64,000 nt of DNA. Origin: Geodermatophilus pulveris (GTDB lineage Bacteria > Actinomycetota > Actinomycetes > Mycobacteriales > Geodermatophilaceae). A program made the translations under genes and the position numbers. The DNA is taken from contig NZ_FZOO01000002.1 in the NCBI RefSeq assembly GCF_900188375.1, forward strand, positions 496,001-560,000, written 5' to 3'. Each line of letters starts with the position of its first letter. Within the stretch, counting starts at the first letter, position 1. Below are positions 8,158 through 16,080 of this stretch, in pieces. A model generated the notes under the pieces. It had not been told where the DNA came from. It did not search any database and saw only the letters and a program-made list of their open reading frames with translations.

Positions 8158-9981
8158 GTGACGCAGACCATCGACCGGCCGGACACCGCCGGCTCCCCCG
8201 CCGAGCGCACCGAGGCCTGGCTCGCCGAGTTCTCCGACGCGCTCACCGCCCGCGACGTCGACCGGGCGGCCGGCATGTTCGCCGCCACGAGCTTCTGGCG
8301 CGACCTGGTCGCCTTCACCTGGAACATCACCACCGTCGAGGGCCCCGACGGCGTGCGCGACCTGCTGACCGAGACCCTCGCGGGCACGGACCCGACCGGC
8401 TTCCGCACCGGCGAGGAGCCCACCGAGGACGGCGGCGTCGTCAGCGCCTGGATCGAGTTCGAGACCGCCGTCGGGCGCGGCCGCGGCCACCTGCGGCTGA
8501 CCGAGGGCGGCACGAAGGCGTTCACCCTGCTGACCACCCTCCACGAGCTCAAGGGCCACGAGGAGCCGCTCGGCGGGCGCCGGCCGATGGGCGCCGAGCA
8601 CGGCGTGAACCGGGAGCGGCTCACCTGGCGGGAGCGCCGGGAGCAGGAGGAGGCCGGCCTGGGCGTGACCACCCAGCCGGAGGTGCTCGTCGTCGGCGGC
8701 GGGCAGGGCGGCATCGCGCTCGGCGCGCGGCTGCGGCAGCTCGGCGTCCCGGCGCTCGTCGTCGACAAGCACGCCCGGCCCGGCGACCAGTGGCGCAGCC
8801 GGTACAAGTCGCTGTGCCTGCACGACCCGGTCTGGTACGACCACCTGCCCTACCTGAAGTTCCCGGACAACTGGCCGGTGTTCGCCCCCAAGGACAAGAT
8901 CGGCGACTGGCTCGAGTTCTACGTCACGGTCATGGAGATCCCGTACTGGGGCAGCACGGCGGTGCGCTCGGCGTCCTACGACGAGCAGGCGCAGGAGTGG
9001 ACCGTCGAGGTCGAGCGCGACGGCCGGCCACTGACCCTGCGGCCCCGGCAGCTGGTGCTGGCCACGGGGATGTCCGGCAAGCCGAACGTCCCCCGGCTGC
9101 CCGGCCAGGACGTGTTCCGCGGCGAGCAGCAGCACTCCTCGCAGCACCCGGGCCCGGACGGGTACGCCGGCAAGGAGGTCGTCGTCGTCGGCAGCAACAA
9201 CTCCGCGTTCGACATCAGCGGGGCCCTGTGGGAGGCCGGCGCCGACGTGACGATGGTGCAGCGCACCTCCACGCACATCGTGCGCAGCGACAGCCTCATG
9301 GACATCGGCCTCGGCGCGCTCTACTCCGAGCAGGCCGTCGCCGACGGAGTCACCACGGAGAAGGCCGACCTGGTCTTCGCCTCGATCCCCTACCGGATCA
9401 TGCACGAGTTCCAGATCCCGCTGTACGAGCAGATGAAGGAGCGCGACGCGGACTTCTACCGCCGGATGGAGGCCGCCGGGTTCTGGCTGGACTGGGGCGA
9501 CGACGACTCGGGCCTGTTCATGAAGTACCTGCGCCGCGGCTCGGGCTACTACATCGACGTGGGCGCCGCCGACCTGGTCGCCAACGGGGACGTGGAGCTG
9601 GCGCACGGGCAGGTCGACCACCTGACCGAGGACGCCGTCGTGCTCGCCGACGGCACGGAGCTGCCCGCCGACCTGGTCGTCTACGCCACCGGCTACGGCT
9701 CGATGAACGGCTGGGCGGCGGACCTGATCAGCCAGGAGGTCGCCGACCGGGTGGGCAAGGTCTGGGGCCTGGGCTCGGACACCACCAAGGACCCCGGTCC
9801 GTGGGAGGGCGAGCAGCGCAACATGTGGAAGCCCACCCAGCAGCCGGGGCTGTGGTTCCACGGCGGCAACCTGCACCAGTCGCGGCACTACTCGCTGTAC
9901 CTGGCGCTGCAGCTCAAGGCCCGCTACGAGGGGATCCCCACCCCGGTGTACCGGCTGCAGGAGGTGCACCACACCTCCTGA
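8158..9981 (+). CDS. Flavin-containing monooxygenase with N-terminal NTF2/SnoaL-like domain
   Basis: FAD/NADPH oxidoreductase of the group B monooxygenase type (607 aa). The first ~150 residues form an NTF2/SnoaL-like domain (AWLAEFSDALTARDVDRAAG). The FAD Rossmann fold begins at about 180 with VVGGGQGGIALGARLRQLG. A second NADP-binding motif is VVVGSNNSAFDISGALWEAG, and the late flavoprotein motif DLVVYATGYGS is present. GTG at 8158 is supported by AGGAGG 9 nt upstream. Such proteins oxygenate ketones, amines or thioethers; the substrate is unknown. It is divergent from the GAF regulator and followed by a double-hairpin terminator, so it is probably a single-gene unit. Confidence 0.85.
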   Translation: MTQTIDRPDTAGSPAERTEAWLAEFSDALTARDVDRAAGMFAATSFWRDLVAFTWNITTVEGPDGVRDLLTETLAGTDPTGFRTGEEPTEDGGVVSAWIEFETAVGRGRGHLRLTEGGTKAFTLLTTLHELKGHEEPLGGRRPMGAEHGVNRERLTWRERREQEEAGLGVTTQPEVLVVGGGQGGIALGARLRQLGVPALVVDKHARPGDQWRSRYKSLCLHDPVWYDHLPYLKFPDNWPVFAPKDKIGDWLEFYVTVMEIPYWGSTAVRSASYDEQAQEWTVEVERDGRPLTLRPRQLVLATGMSGKPNVPRLPGQDVFRGEQQHSSQHPGPDGYAGKEVVVVGSNNSAFDISGALWEAGADVTMVQRTSTHIVRSDSLMDIGLGALYSEQAVADGVTTEKADLVFASIPYRIMHEFQIPLYEQMKERDADFYRRMEAAGFWLDWGDDDSGLFMKYLRRGSGYYIDVGAADLVANGDVELAHGQVDHLTEDAVVLADGTELPADLVVYATGYGSMNGWAADLISQEVADRVGKVWGLGSDTTKDPGPWEGEQRNMWKPTQQPGLWFHGGNLHQSRHYSLYLALQLKARYEGIPTPVYRLQEVHHTS

Positions 9982-9994
9982 CCCCCGCCCGCCA

Positions 9995-10057
9995 ATGACC
10001 AGCTGAGCTGGTCATCGCGGGTCCTGGCTCACTGCCGGAGGTGAGCCAGGACCCGCG
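9995..10057. terminator. Tandem hairpin terminator
   Basis: Two adjacent perfect stems separate convergent genes. The first is a 10-bp inverted repeat at 9995-10015 (ATGACCAGCT, 1-nt centre). The second is a 17-bp stem at 10016-10057 with an 8-nt loop. They probably end transcription from both sides. Confidence 0.7.
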
Positions 10058-10081
10058 ACGGTGAGCCCGGACGGCGGCGGG

Positions 10082-10705
10082 TCATGCCGCGGCGGCGTCG
10101 CGGCGGGCGTGGGCGGCGGCCACCACGTGCGGGACGAGGGCCTGTGCGATGTGCGCGTAGCCGGCCGACGACGGGTGGAAGCGGTCGGCGGAGAACAGCG
10201 CCGGGTCGGTGCCGAACGCGGCGGTGACGGCCTCGGAGACGGCGGCCACCATCGCGCCGGCGGAGTGGGCGACGGCCGCCTGCGCGCGCTGCAGCTGCGC
10301 CGAGGCCGCCTGCACCAGCGGCCGCAGCGCCGGCGGCACCCAGGGCACCGTGGACATGTCCGGGGCGGGGACGACGACCACGTCGGTGCCGGCCGCGCGC
10401 AGCTCCTGCAGCGCCCGGCCCAGGGCGGCCGCCGCCTGCGCCGGGGGGACCAGCCGGGCCAGGTCGTTCGCGCCGACTACCACCACGGCGAGGTCCGGCC
10501 CCAGCGGCGCGGCCCGGCGGACCTGGGTGGCCAGGTCGCGCGAGACGGCCCCGGGGACGGCGAGCACGGACAGGTCGACGTCGTAGCCGGCGCCGGTCAG
10601 GGCCGCGGCCAGGCGCGGGCCGAGGGCGTCCTGGGGGCCGGCGGCACCGGAGCCGTGGGCGAGGGAGTCACCGAGCAGGGCCAGTCGGAGGGGCGTGTGC
10701 GTCAC
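10082..10705 (-). CDS. SGNH/GDSL hydrolase
   Basis: Esterase-type SGNH hydrolase (about 207 aa). Block I is LALLGDSLAHGSG with the nucleophile Ser; block III is VVGANDLARL; the C-terminal catalytic Asp-His is in SADRFHPSSAGYAHIA. The length is typical of TesA/GDSL single-domain enzymes. The GTG at 10705 places the β1 strand at the right distance, but no clear RBS is seen and the frame stays open upstream, so the start is uncertain. No signal peptide is evident with this start. The substrate may be an acyl ester of lipid or carbohydrate. Confidence 0.8.
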   Translation of the reverse strand: MTHTPLRLALLGDSLAHGSGAAGPQDALGPRLAAALTGAGYDVDLSVLAVPGAVSRDLATQVRRAAPLGPDLAVVVVGANDLARLVPPAQAAAALGRALQELRAAGTDVVVVPAPDMSTVPWVPPALRPLVQAASAQLQRAQAAVAHSAGAMVAAVSEAVTAAFGTDPALFSADRFHPSSAGYAHIAQALVPHVVAAAHARRDAAAA

Positions 10706-10766
10706 GCCCGGTGCAACGGCCGCGCACGCACGGCCATGCCCGGGCGGCCGGGCGGGAGCGGGTGCG

Positions 10767-10803
10767 CCGAGGCCCCGTCCCCGGTGCGGGGACGGGGCCT
10801 CGG
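10767..10803. terminator. Hairpin terminator
   Basis: A perfect 16-bp GC stem with a 5-nt loop (GGTGC) lies just downstream of the FabG-like gene on the minus strand and just upstream of the SGNH hydrolase gene. Confidence 0.65.
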
Positions 10804-10825
10804 TGCACACACCGGACGGGCGCGG

Positions 10826-11596
10826 TCAGGCGCGCGGGCCGCCCGCGGCGTAGACGACCTGGCCGGAGACGAAGCCGGCGCCCTCGCTGACGAAGAACGA
10901 GGCCAGGTGCGCGATGTCCTCGGGCTGGCCGACGCGCTGCACCGGGATCTCCTTGGCCGCGTAGGCGATGAAGTCCTCGAACGCGACGCCCATCCGGTCC
11001 GCCGTCGCCTTGGTCATCTCGGTCTGGATGAAGCCGGGGGCGATGGCGTTGGCGGTGACGCCGAACTTGCCGAGCTCGATGGCCAGGGTCTTGGTGAAGC
11101 CCTGCAGGCCGGCCTTGGCAGTCGCGTAGTTGGCCTGGCCGCGGTTGCCCAGCGCCGAGGTGCTGGAGAGGTTGACGATCCGGCCCCAGCGGGCGTCGAT
11201 CATGTGCTTCTGCACCGCGCGGGTCATGAGGAAGGCGCCGCGCAGGTGCACGTTCATGACGACGTCCCAGTCGACCTCGGTCATCTTGAACAGCATGTTG
11301 TCGCGGATGACGCCGGCGTTGTTGACCAGCACCGTCGGGGCGCCCAGCTCGGTGGCGACGCGGCTGACCGCGGCCTCGACCTGCTCGGCGTCGCTGACGT
11401 CCGCGCCCACCGCCAGGGCCCGGCCGCCGGCGGCCTCGATGGCCTCGACGGTCGCCTTGCCGGCGGCCTCGTCCAGGTCCAGCACACCCACGGCGAACCC
11501 GTCCTGGGCCAGCCGGCGGGCGACGGCCGCACCGATGCCACGCGCGGCCCCGGTGACGATCGCCACGCGGGGTCCGGTGCTGTTCGACTCGCTCAT
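10826..11596 (-). CDS. FabG-like 3-oxoacyl-ACP reductase (SDR)
   Basis: Classical short-chain dehydrogenase/reductase (256 aa). It has the NADP-binding TGAARGIGAAVARRL, the NNAG motif (VLVNNAGVIRDN), catalytic Ser in VNLSSTSALGNRG, and YATAK as the Tyr-Lys pair. The C-terminus GFVSGQVVYAAGG is FabG-like. The ATG at 11596 has GGAGAGG upstream and is preferred over an ATG six codons earlier. It probably reduces a 3-oxoacyl thioester or catabolic ketone. It stands alone, apart from fab genes, so it is more likely accessory than the essential FabG; another FabG is encoded at 41398-42114. Confidence 0.85.
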   Translation of the reverse strand: MSESNSTGPRVAIVTGAARGIGAAVARRLAQDGFAVGVLDLDEAAGKATVEAIEAAGGRALAVGADVSDAEQVEAAVSRVATELGAPTVLVNNAGVIRDNMLFKMTEVDWDVVMNVHLRGAFLMTRAVQKHMIDARWGRIVNLSSTSALGNRGQANYATAKAGLQGFTKTLAIELGKFGVTANAIAPGFIQTEMTKATADRMGVAFEDFIAYAAKEIPVQRVGQPEDIAHLASFFVSEGAGFVSGQVVYAAGGPRA

Positions 11597-11664
11597 CTGT
11601 CGTCCTCTCCACATCTGCGCCGTACGGTGCGCTCGACGGACACGGTACGGCCGGCCACCGCGGA

Positions 11665-11680
11665 GCTACCGGCGGGTAGC
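11665..11680. promoter_or_regulatory. Inverted repeat GCTACC-N4-GGTAGC upstream of fabG-like gene
   Basis: Perfect 6-bp arms around GGCG, 69 bp upstream of the fabG-like start codon. Dimeric repressors of the TetR/GntR type use such sites. No regulator gene is adjacent, so the assignment is tentative. Confidence 0.35.
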
Positions 11681-11694
11681 CCCGGCGTGGCGGG

Positions 11695-12114
11695 TCACGG
11701 CCAGATGCTGGCGACGACGATGCCGGCCACGGCCAGCTGCACCGCGGCGAGCACGAGGCTGGCCGGGTGGAACCCCACCTCGGTGACGTGGCTGCCGAGC
11801 TTGCCGGGGGTGACCAGGTCGAGCACGACGAACGCCACCGCCTGGAGCAGCACGCCGAGCACCCCGAACACCACGGTGTAGAGGAGCGCCTCGCCGAACC
11901 CGCTGGTCGCGTTGGTCCAGATGGCGGCGAAGATGACCAGCCCCTGGGCGAGGAACCCGGCGGCCAGGACGACGCCGGCGCTGACCGAGCGCTGCTCGTG
12001 GATGTGCCGGCCGAGGTGGCCCGGGGTGAGCAGGTCGAGGGCGAGGAAACCGAGGGTCAGCAGGACGATGCCGACCCCGGTGTAGGCGACGGCGTAACCG
12101 ATGCTGGCCAGCAC
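11695..12114 (-). CDS. DUF350 membrane protein
   Basis: Small integral membrane protein (139 aa) with four predicted helices arranged as two related halves. The motif LDLLTPGHLGRH in the first half recurs as LDLVTPGKLGSH in the second, the duplication typical of DUF350/YjfL. The GTG at 12114 follows GGAGG at good distance. The function of the family is unknown; members are often encoded with phage-shock or spermidine-synthase-like genes, which are not seen here. Confidence 0.8.
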   Translation of the reverse strand: MLASIGYAVAYTGVGIVLLTLGFLALDLLTPGHLGRHIHEQRSVSAGVVLAAGFLAQGLVIFAAIWTNATSGFGEALLYTVVFGVLGVLLQAVAFVVLDLVTPGKLGSHVTEVGFHPASLVLAAVQLAVAGIVVASIWP

Positions 12115-12227
12115 AGCAGGACCTCCGGGGGATGCGGGACGGGCGGACGCCGCACGTGTCTACCGCACCCGGGGCCCGTGACCGGCCCCGGCGTACCGGC
12201 CCGGTGCCGCGCGCCGGTCGGCCGGCG

Positions 12228-12629
12228 TCAGCCGGCGACCACGTCCACCCGGTCAAAGCCCTCGGCCGTCGACGGCGGCACGAACCGCGCCGCGGTCCCG
12301 TACAGCCCGGCCGGGGGCACCCGCGCCCGGCCCTCCCGGGCGTCGTTGCGCGCGGCGCAGACCAGCAGCGGGGTGTCCAGCCAGACCGCGCGGACGCCGG
12401 CCCCGGCGGCCCGCGCCGCGGCGACCAGCGGGGCCCGCTCGGCCGGCGTCGGGTCGGTGTTGTCGACGACCACGCTGCGCCCCGCGGCCAGCAGCTCCCC
12501 GACCACCCGCTGCTGGCGGGCCTCCCGACGCCGGGCGTTCGGCCAGTGGTCCTTGCTGACCACGGTGTGGGTGCCGGCCAGGTTCTCCCGCACCCAGGTG
12601 GACTTGCCGGCACCCTGCAGGCCCACCAT
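12228..12629 (-). CDS. P-loop kinase/ATPase (polynucleotide-kinase-like)
   Basis: Small P-loop protein (133 aa from the ATG at 12629). Walker A is GLQGAGKSTW almost at the N-terminus. It is followed by VVSKDHWPNARRR, the VVVDNTDPTPAERAPLV strand with catalytic-type Asp, and a lid with RNDAREGRARVP, a layout seen in 5'-polynucleotide kinase/adenylate-kinase-like AAA proteins. An RBS-like GGAG precedes the ATG. The homologous strand PPELVV lies just upstream, so the true start may be a non-standard codon overlapping the previous stop near 12665. It is probably co-transcribed with the 87-aa gene upstream. The substrate is unknown. Confidence 0.65.
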   Translation of the reverse strand: MVGLQGAGKSTWVRENLAGTHTVVSKDHWPNARRREARQQRVVGELLAAGRSVVVDNTDPTPAERAPLVAAARAAGAGVRAVWLDTPLLVCAARNDAREGRARVPPAGLYGTAARFVPPSTAEGFDRVDVVAG

Positions 12630-12664
12630 GACGACCAGCTCCGGGGGCGGGACGGCGTCCTCGT

Positions 12665-12928
12665 TCAGGCGCTGTGGCGCAGCGGGGTCACGCCGGCGTC
12701 GTCGTCCAGCGCCGGGCGCGGGGCCGGGTGCTCCACCAGCGCGAGGACCCGGCCGGCCATGAACCGGGCGGTGCGGACGGTGGTGCCGCCGCGGGTGGTC
12801 TCGGTGACCTCCACCAGGCCGCGCCCGTGGCGGACGTCGACCCGCCGGCCGGCCCGCGTGGCCTCGATCTCGTAGGTGCGCGTGCTGCCGCCCGCGTCGA
12901 TCACGACCTCGACTCGATCGCCCTTCAT
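12665..12928 (-). CDS. Small hypothetical protein (87 aa)
   Basis: Unrecognised. It begins MKGDRVEVVIDAGG with GGGAGGA 4-5 nt upstream of the ATG at 12928. The sequence alternates β-strand-like runs (VEVVIDAG, YEIEATRAGRRVDVRHG, LVEVTETTRGGTTVRTARF), suggesting a small β-barrel or SH3-like fold, with a Pro-rich tail. The stop lies just ahead of the kinase coding frame, so the two are probably translated together. Confidence 0.65.
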   Translation of the reverse strand: MKGDRVEVVIDAGGSTRTYEIEATRAGRRVDVRHGRGLVEVTETTRGGTTVRTARFMAGRVLALVEHPAPRPALDDDAGVTPLRHSA

Positions 12929-13016
12929 GCCGTCCTCCCGACGTCCCGCCGGGCGGGGTGCCCGACATGGTGACAACGTCCTCCGGGGGTCCGACATTCC
13001 GTGCTGACCTGCGCGT

Positions 13017-14330
13017 TCACCCCTCCGGCGGGCGCCGGTGCGACCGTGGCACGTGCAGCGCGCGGACGGAGGCGAGGGCCGCGCGGCGGGCGTGCGCCCG
13101 CTGCCGGGCCCGGCTGGTCCGGGGCGCGCGGGGTTCCTCGCGCAGCAGCGCGTCCAGCCACTGCCCGCGCGGGTCGACGTCCACGAGCAGGGCCTTGAGC
13201 AGCAGGGTGAGCGGGATGGCCAGCAGCGCACCGAGCGCGCCGAGCACCCAGCCCCAGAACAGCAGCGCGACGAAGGTGACCGTCATCGACAGGCCCACCG
13301 AGTCGCCGACGAAGCGCGGCTGGATCAGCGTCTGCACCACGAAGTTGAGCAGCGCGTAGACGGCGACGACGGTCCAGAAGTCGGCCCACCCGCCGTCGAG
13401 CAGGGCGAGGATCGCCGGGGGCACCAGGCCGAGGACGAACCCGATGTTGGGCACGTAGTTGGTGATGAAGGCCAGCAGCCCCCACACCACGGGCAGCGGG
13501 ATGCCGATGACGGCCAGCGCGACCGTGTCCCCCACCGCGACGACCGCGCCGAAGACGGTGCTCACCCACAGGTAGCTGCGGGTGCCGCGGGCGAACAGCC
13601 CGAGGGCGATCGGCAGGTGGGGGCGGTCGGCGGCGACCAGGGCCAGCCGCCGGCCGAACCCGCCGGACTCGATGGACAGGAACACCAGCGCCGCGAGCAG
13701 CAGCACCAGGGTGGAGGCGGCGTCGGTGGCCCGGGACAGCACCCCGGTGGCCACGCCGACCAGCTGGCTGTAGTCGAACCGGGCGAGCAGGTCGGAGAGC
13801 TGGCCGGAGACGATGCCGCGGTCGTTGAGGTCGTCGACGACGGAGGCGACGAGCGCCTCGGCCTCCACGGCGTAGTCCGGCAGCAGGGCGGCGAACTGGG
13901 CGATCGACACCACGAGCAGGCCGACGAAGCCGAGCAGGACGGTGCACACCAGCAGCAGCAGCACCGTGGTGCTGGCCCACCGCGGCCAGCCGTGCCGCTG
14001 CAGGAAGCGCTGCACCGGGGCGAGCGCGACGACGACGACGAGGGCGAGCAGCACCGGGCCGACCAGCCACGCGATCGAGCGCACCCCCGCGATGGCGATG
14101 GTGGCGGTGGCCGCGCCGATCAGCAGCACCATCCAGCGCGGCATGCCCCCGGTCGCCGGCCCCGGGGCCGTCTCGGGCGGCGGCTCGGTCCCGGCACCGG
14201 CGTCCGGGGCGGTCCGCGCCTCGACGGCCGCGGCCTGCACCTCCGCGGCGACGGCCGGCGGCAGGCTGGTCGACCTGTCGGTCACCGGGACGCCGCTCCC
14301 CGGCGGCGGGACCTCGCGCTGGACGGCCAC
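13017..14330 (-). CDS. AI-2E/PerM family permease
   Basis: Inner-membrane protein of the AI-2E transporter superfamily (437 aa). A ~60-residue Pro/Ala-rich cytoplasmic N-terminus is followed by about eight helices. The family signature is in the C-terminal half (FITNYVPNIGFVLGLVPPAI and FWGWVLGALGALLAIPLTL). The C-terminal tail is Arg-rich. Family members have been linked to autoinducer export or Na+/H+ exchange; the substrate here is not deducible. The GTG start at 14330 has no good Shine-Dalgarno, but an 18-codon ORF with a strong one ends 12 nt upstream, suggesting coupled translation. A second member lies at 16604-17977. Confidence 0.8.
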   Translation of the reverse strand: MAVQREVPPPGSGVPVTDRSTSLPPAVAAEVQAAAVEARTAPDAGAGTEPPPETAPGPATGGMPRWMVLLIGAATATIAIAGVRSIAWLVGPVLLALVVVVALAPVQRFLQRHGWPRWASTTVLLLLVCTVLLGFVGLLVVSIAQFAALLPDYAVEAEALVASVVDDLNDRGIVSGQLSDLLARFDYSQLVGVATGVLSRATDAASTLVLLLAALVFLSIESGGFGRRLALVAADRPHLPIALGLFARGTRSYLWVSTVFGAVVAVGDTVALAVIGIPLPVVWGLLAFITNYVPNIGFVLGLVPPAILALLDGGWADFWTVVAVYALLNFVVQTLIQPRFVGDSVGLSMTVTFVALLFWGWVLGALGALLAIPLTLLLKALLVDVDPRGQWLDALLREEPRAPRTSRARQRAHARRAALASVRALHVPRSHRRPPEG

Positions 14331-14342
14331 GGCCGGCGCGCC

Positions 14343-14399
14343 TCAGGCCTCGGGGGCGGTGCGGCGCAGGCCGGCCGGGGACGGGTGCTCGCCGGGCAT
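14343..14399 (-). CDS. Possible 18-residue leader peptide upstream of the AI-2E permease
   Basis: ATG at 14399 is preceded by GGAGGAGGGCCC, the strongest RBS in this gene pair. It encodes MPGEHPSPAGLRRTAPEA with G or C at every third position and stops 12 nt before the permease GTG. It may act as a short upstream ORF that delivers ribosomes to the poorly equipped permease start. An alternative is that it is fortuitous. Confidence 0.35.
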   Translation of the reverse strand: MPGEHPSPAGLRRTAPEA

Positions 14400-14463
14400 G
14401 GGCCCTCCTCCGCGGGACGCCGGGACTGCCGGGGTGCCAGCCTGGCACGCCGGGCCGGCCGGC

Positions 14464-14877
14464 TCAGGGACGGGCACCGTCCAGCAGCGCGCCCATCGCG
14501 GGCAGGTCGAAGAAGGCGGCCGTCTCCCGGGCCGTCGGGCCGCCGGCGTCCGGGTCCGCGCCGGCCCCCAGCAGCGCCCGGACGGCGTCCGCGGACTGCC
14601 GGAACACCGCGGCGGCCAGGGCCGTCTGCCCCCGGTCGTTGACCCGGCCGGGGTCGGCGCCGCGGTCCAGCAGCGCGGCCACGGTGCCGGGGTGCCCGTG
14701 GTAGGCGGCGAGGATGAGCAGCGTGTCGCCCTTGTCGTTGGTCAGGTCCGCCGGCACCCCGGCGTCGACGTAGGCCACGAGCTGCTCGGTGGCCCCGGCG
14801 CGCGCCAGGCCGAACACCCGCCCGGCCAGCTCGACGACGCCCGGGTCGATCCCGCCGGTGCCCTGCTGCTCGGTCAC
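14464..14877 (-). CDS. Ankyrin-repeat protein
   Basis: 137-aa protein of about three ankyrin repeats: NDKGDTLLILAAYHGHPGTV, then NDRGQTALAAAVFRQSADAV, then a degenerate third. Each has the TxL/LxxAA helix-loop pattern. GTG start at 14877. Bacterial single-domain ankyrin proteins act as protein-binding adaptors; some accompany catalases, but the catalase in this window lies 9 kb away. No signal peptide, so cytoplasmic. Confidence 0.8.
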   Translation of the reverse strand: MTEQQGTGGIDPGVVELAGRVFGLARAGATEQLVAYVDAGVPADLTNDKGDTLLILAAYHGHPGTVAALLDRGADPGRVNDRGQTALAAAVFRQSADAVRALLGAGADPDAGGPTARETAAFFDLPAMGALLDGARP

Positions 14878-14936
14878 GGCGCGAGCCTAGGAGGTCGGCA
14901 CGGCGGCGGGGACGGCACCGGGTGCGGCGGCCGGGC

Positions 14937-15479
14937 TCAGTCCGCAGCCTCCTCGGCCGGCCGCGTGCGGCCGCCGAAGGTGCGCGCGGCGACCTCCCGC
15001 CGGGCCTCGGTCAGCCACGCGTGCTGGCGGTTCGCCTGCTCGATCAGCCGGTCCAGCAGCGCCTCGTCGAGGCGGTCCTCGACCTCGGCCACCGCGCGCA
15101 GCGTCTCGAAACCGCTGCGCTTGGCGCGGACGGCGGAGGCCAGGAACTCGAACTCCACGACGTCGCTGAGCGGCGAACGGCTGAGCAGGCGCCCGTTGAG
15201 CTTGCCGCGGGTGACCTTCTCCCCCACCCAGAGCAGCAGCTGCTTGTAGTGCCGCACCGGGAGGCCGAGGGCGTGCAGCACCGCGGTCAGCGCGTCGTTC
15301 TCCTCGTGCAGCTCCGCGCGCAGCTGGTGCAGGGGCGGCTCGTAGGGGGTGCCCCGGTGCACGCCGATCATCCGGCCGACCAGCTCGATCCCGCCGACCG
15401 AGGCGGCCAGGTGGTCGTTGCAGTACACGGCCAGCAGGTCGGGGTTGCGGACGCCGCCGGTGGTGGTCGGCTCGGACAC
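14937..15479 (-). CDS. Conserved helical hypothetical protein (180 aa)
   Basis: Mostly α-helical soluble protein. It starts PDLLAVYCNDHLAASVGGIE and contains charged helices such as LRAELHEENDALTAVLHALG and EALLDRLIEQANRQHAWL, suggestive of a four-helix bundle. I do not recognise a named family. The GTG at 15479 has GGGAGGA upstream. It lies between an ankyrin gene and a SatD-like gene on the same strand with gaps of about 60-90 bp, and may be transcribed with the ankyrin gene. Confidence 0.7.
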   Translation of the reverse strand: MSEPTTTGGVRNPDLLAVYCNDHLAASVGGIELVGRMIGVHRGTPYEPPLHQLRAELHEENDALTAVLHALGLPVRHYKQLLLWVGEKVTRGKLNGRLLSRSPLSDVVEFEFLASAVRAKRSGFETLRAVAEVEDRLDEALLDRLIEQANRQHAWLTEARREVAARTFGGRTRPAEEAAD

Positions 15480-15571
15480 GGGTCCTCCCAGGGACGGACG
15501 GCGCGGATGCGGAACGCATTCTCCCTCCTCGGGTGATCACCGCGCGACGCCCGGGTGCGTGACCGGCCCGA

Positions 15572-16042
15572 TCACCCCGCCGCGCGGGCGAGCAGCCGGG
15601 CGGCCGTGGGCCGCAGCTCGCGCTCCAGCTCCCACAACCCGGCGGCCAGCCGCTGGCCGACCGCCTGACGGGAGATGCCGAGGGCGGCCGCCGCGCCGGC
15701 CTGCGTGTGCCCGGCGCCGACCAGCTCGACCGCCTCCCACGCCGGGGCGCTGCGGCGCTGCACGACGACGGCCAGCGCCCCCAGCACCGCCTGCGCGTCG
15801 GCGGCCTCGGACGGGACGGCGCCGCGCACCGCGAGCCGGACGGCGCGCTGCGCGGCGGCGTCGGCGGCCCGCAGCGCGTAGAGGTGGGCCGGCCCGCCGC
15901 GGGTGCCGTCGGGCAGCGGGCCGGCTCCCACCCCGATGCTGCGGGCGCCCTCGCGGACCAGCCGCAGGACGGCCTCCACGACGGCCGCGGGGTCGGCCAG
16001 CACCCCCTCGAGCTCCTCACCGACGCTGAGCACGAAGGGCAC
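15572..16042 (-). CDS. SatD-like protein, N-terminally truncated
   Basis: Resembles the actinobacterial SatD-type family with a C-terminal helix-turn-helix. GEELEGVLADPAAVVEAVL matches the family block after the N-terminal strand, SIGVGAGPLP follows, and the C-terminus AAAALGISRQAVGQRLAAGL is a clear HTH. In family members I know, about 40 further residues beginning with a DQRGSRR-type motif precede this point. Here those are missing, and the neighbouring PPOX gene ends only 39 bp away. GTG codons at 16042 and 16033 are both possible. It may be a decayed gene. Confidence 0.55.
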   Translation of the reverse strand: MPFVLSVGEELEGVLADPAAVVEAVLRLVREGARSIGVGAGPLPDGTRGGPAHLYALRAADAAAQRAVRLAVRGAVPSEAADAQAVLGALAVVVQRRSAPAWEAVELVGAGHTQAGAAAALGISRQAVGQRLAAGLWELERELRPTAARLLARAAG

Positions 16043-16080
16043 CCCGGGAGCGTGCCCCCCTCCCCCGCGCCGGGCAAGCC

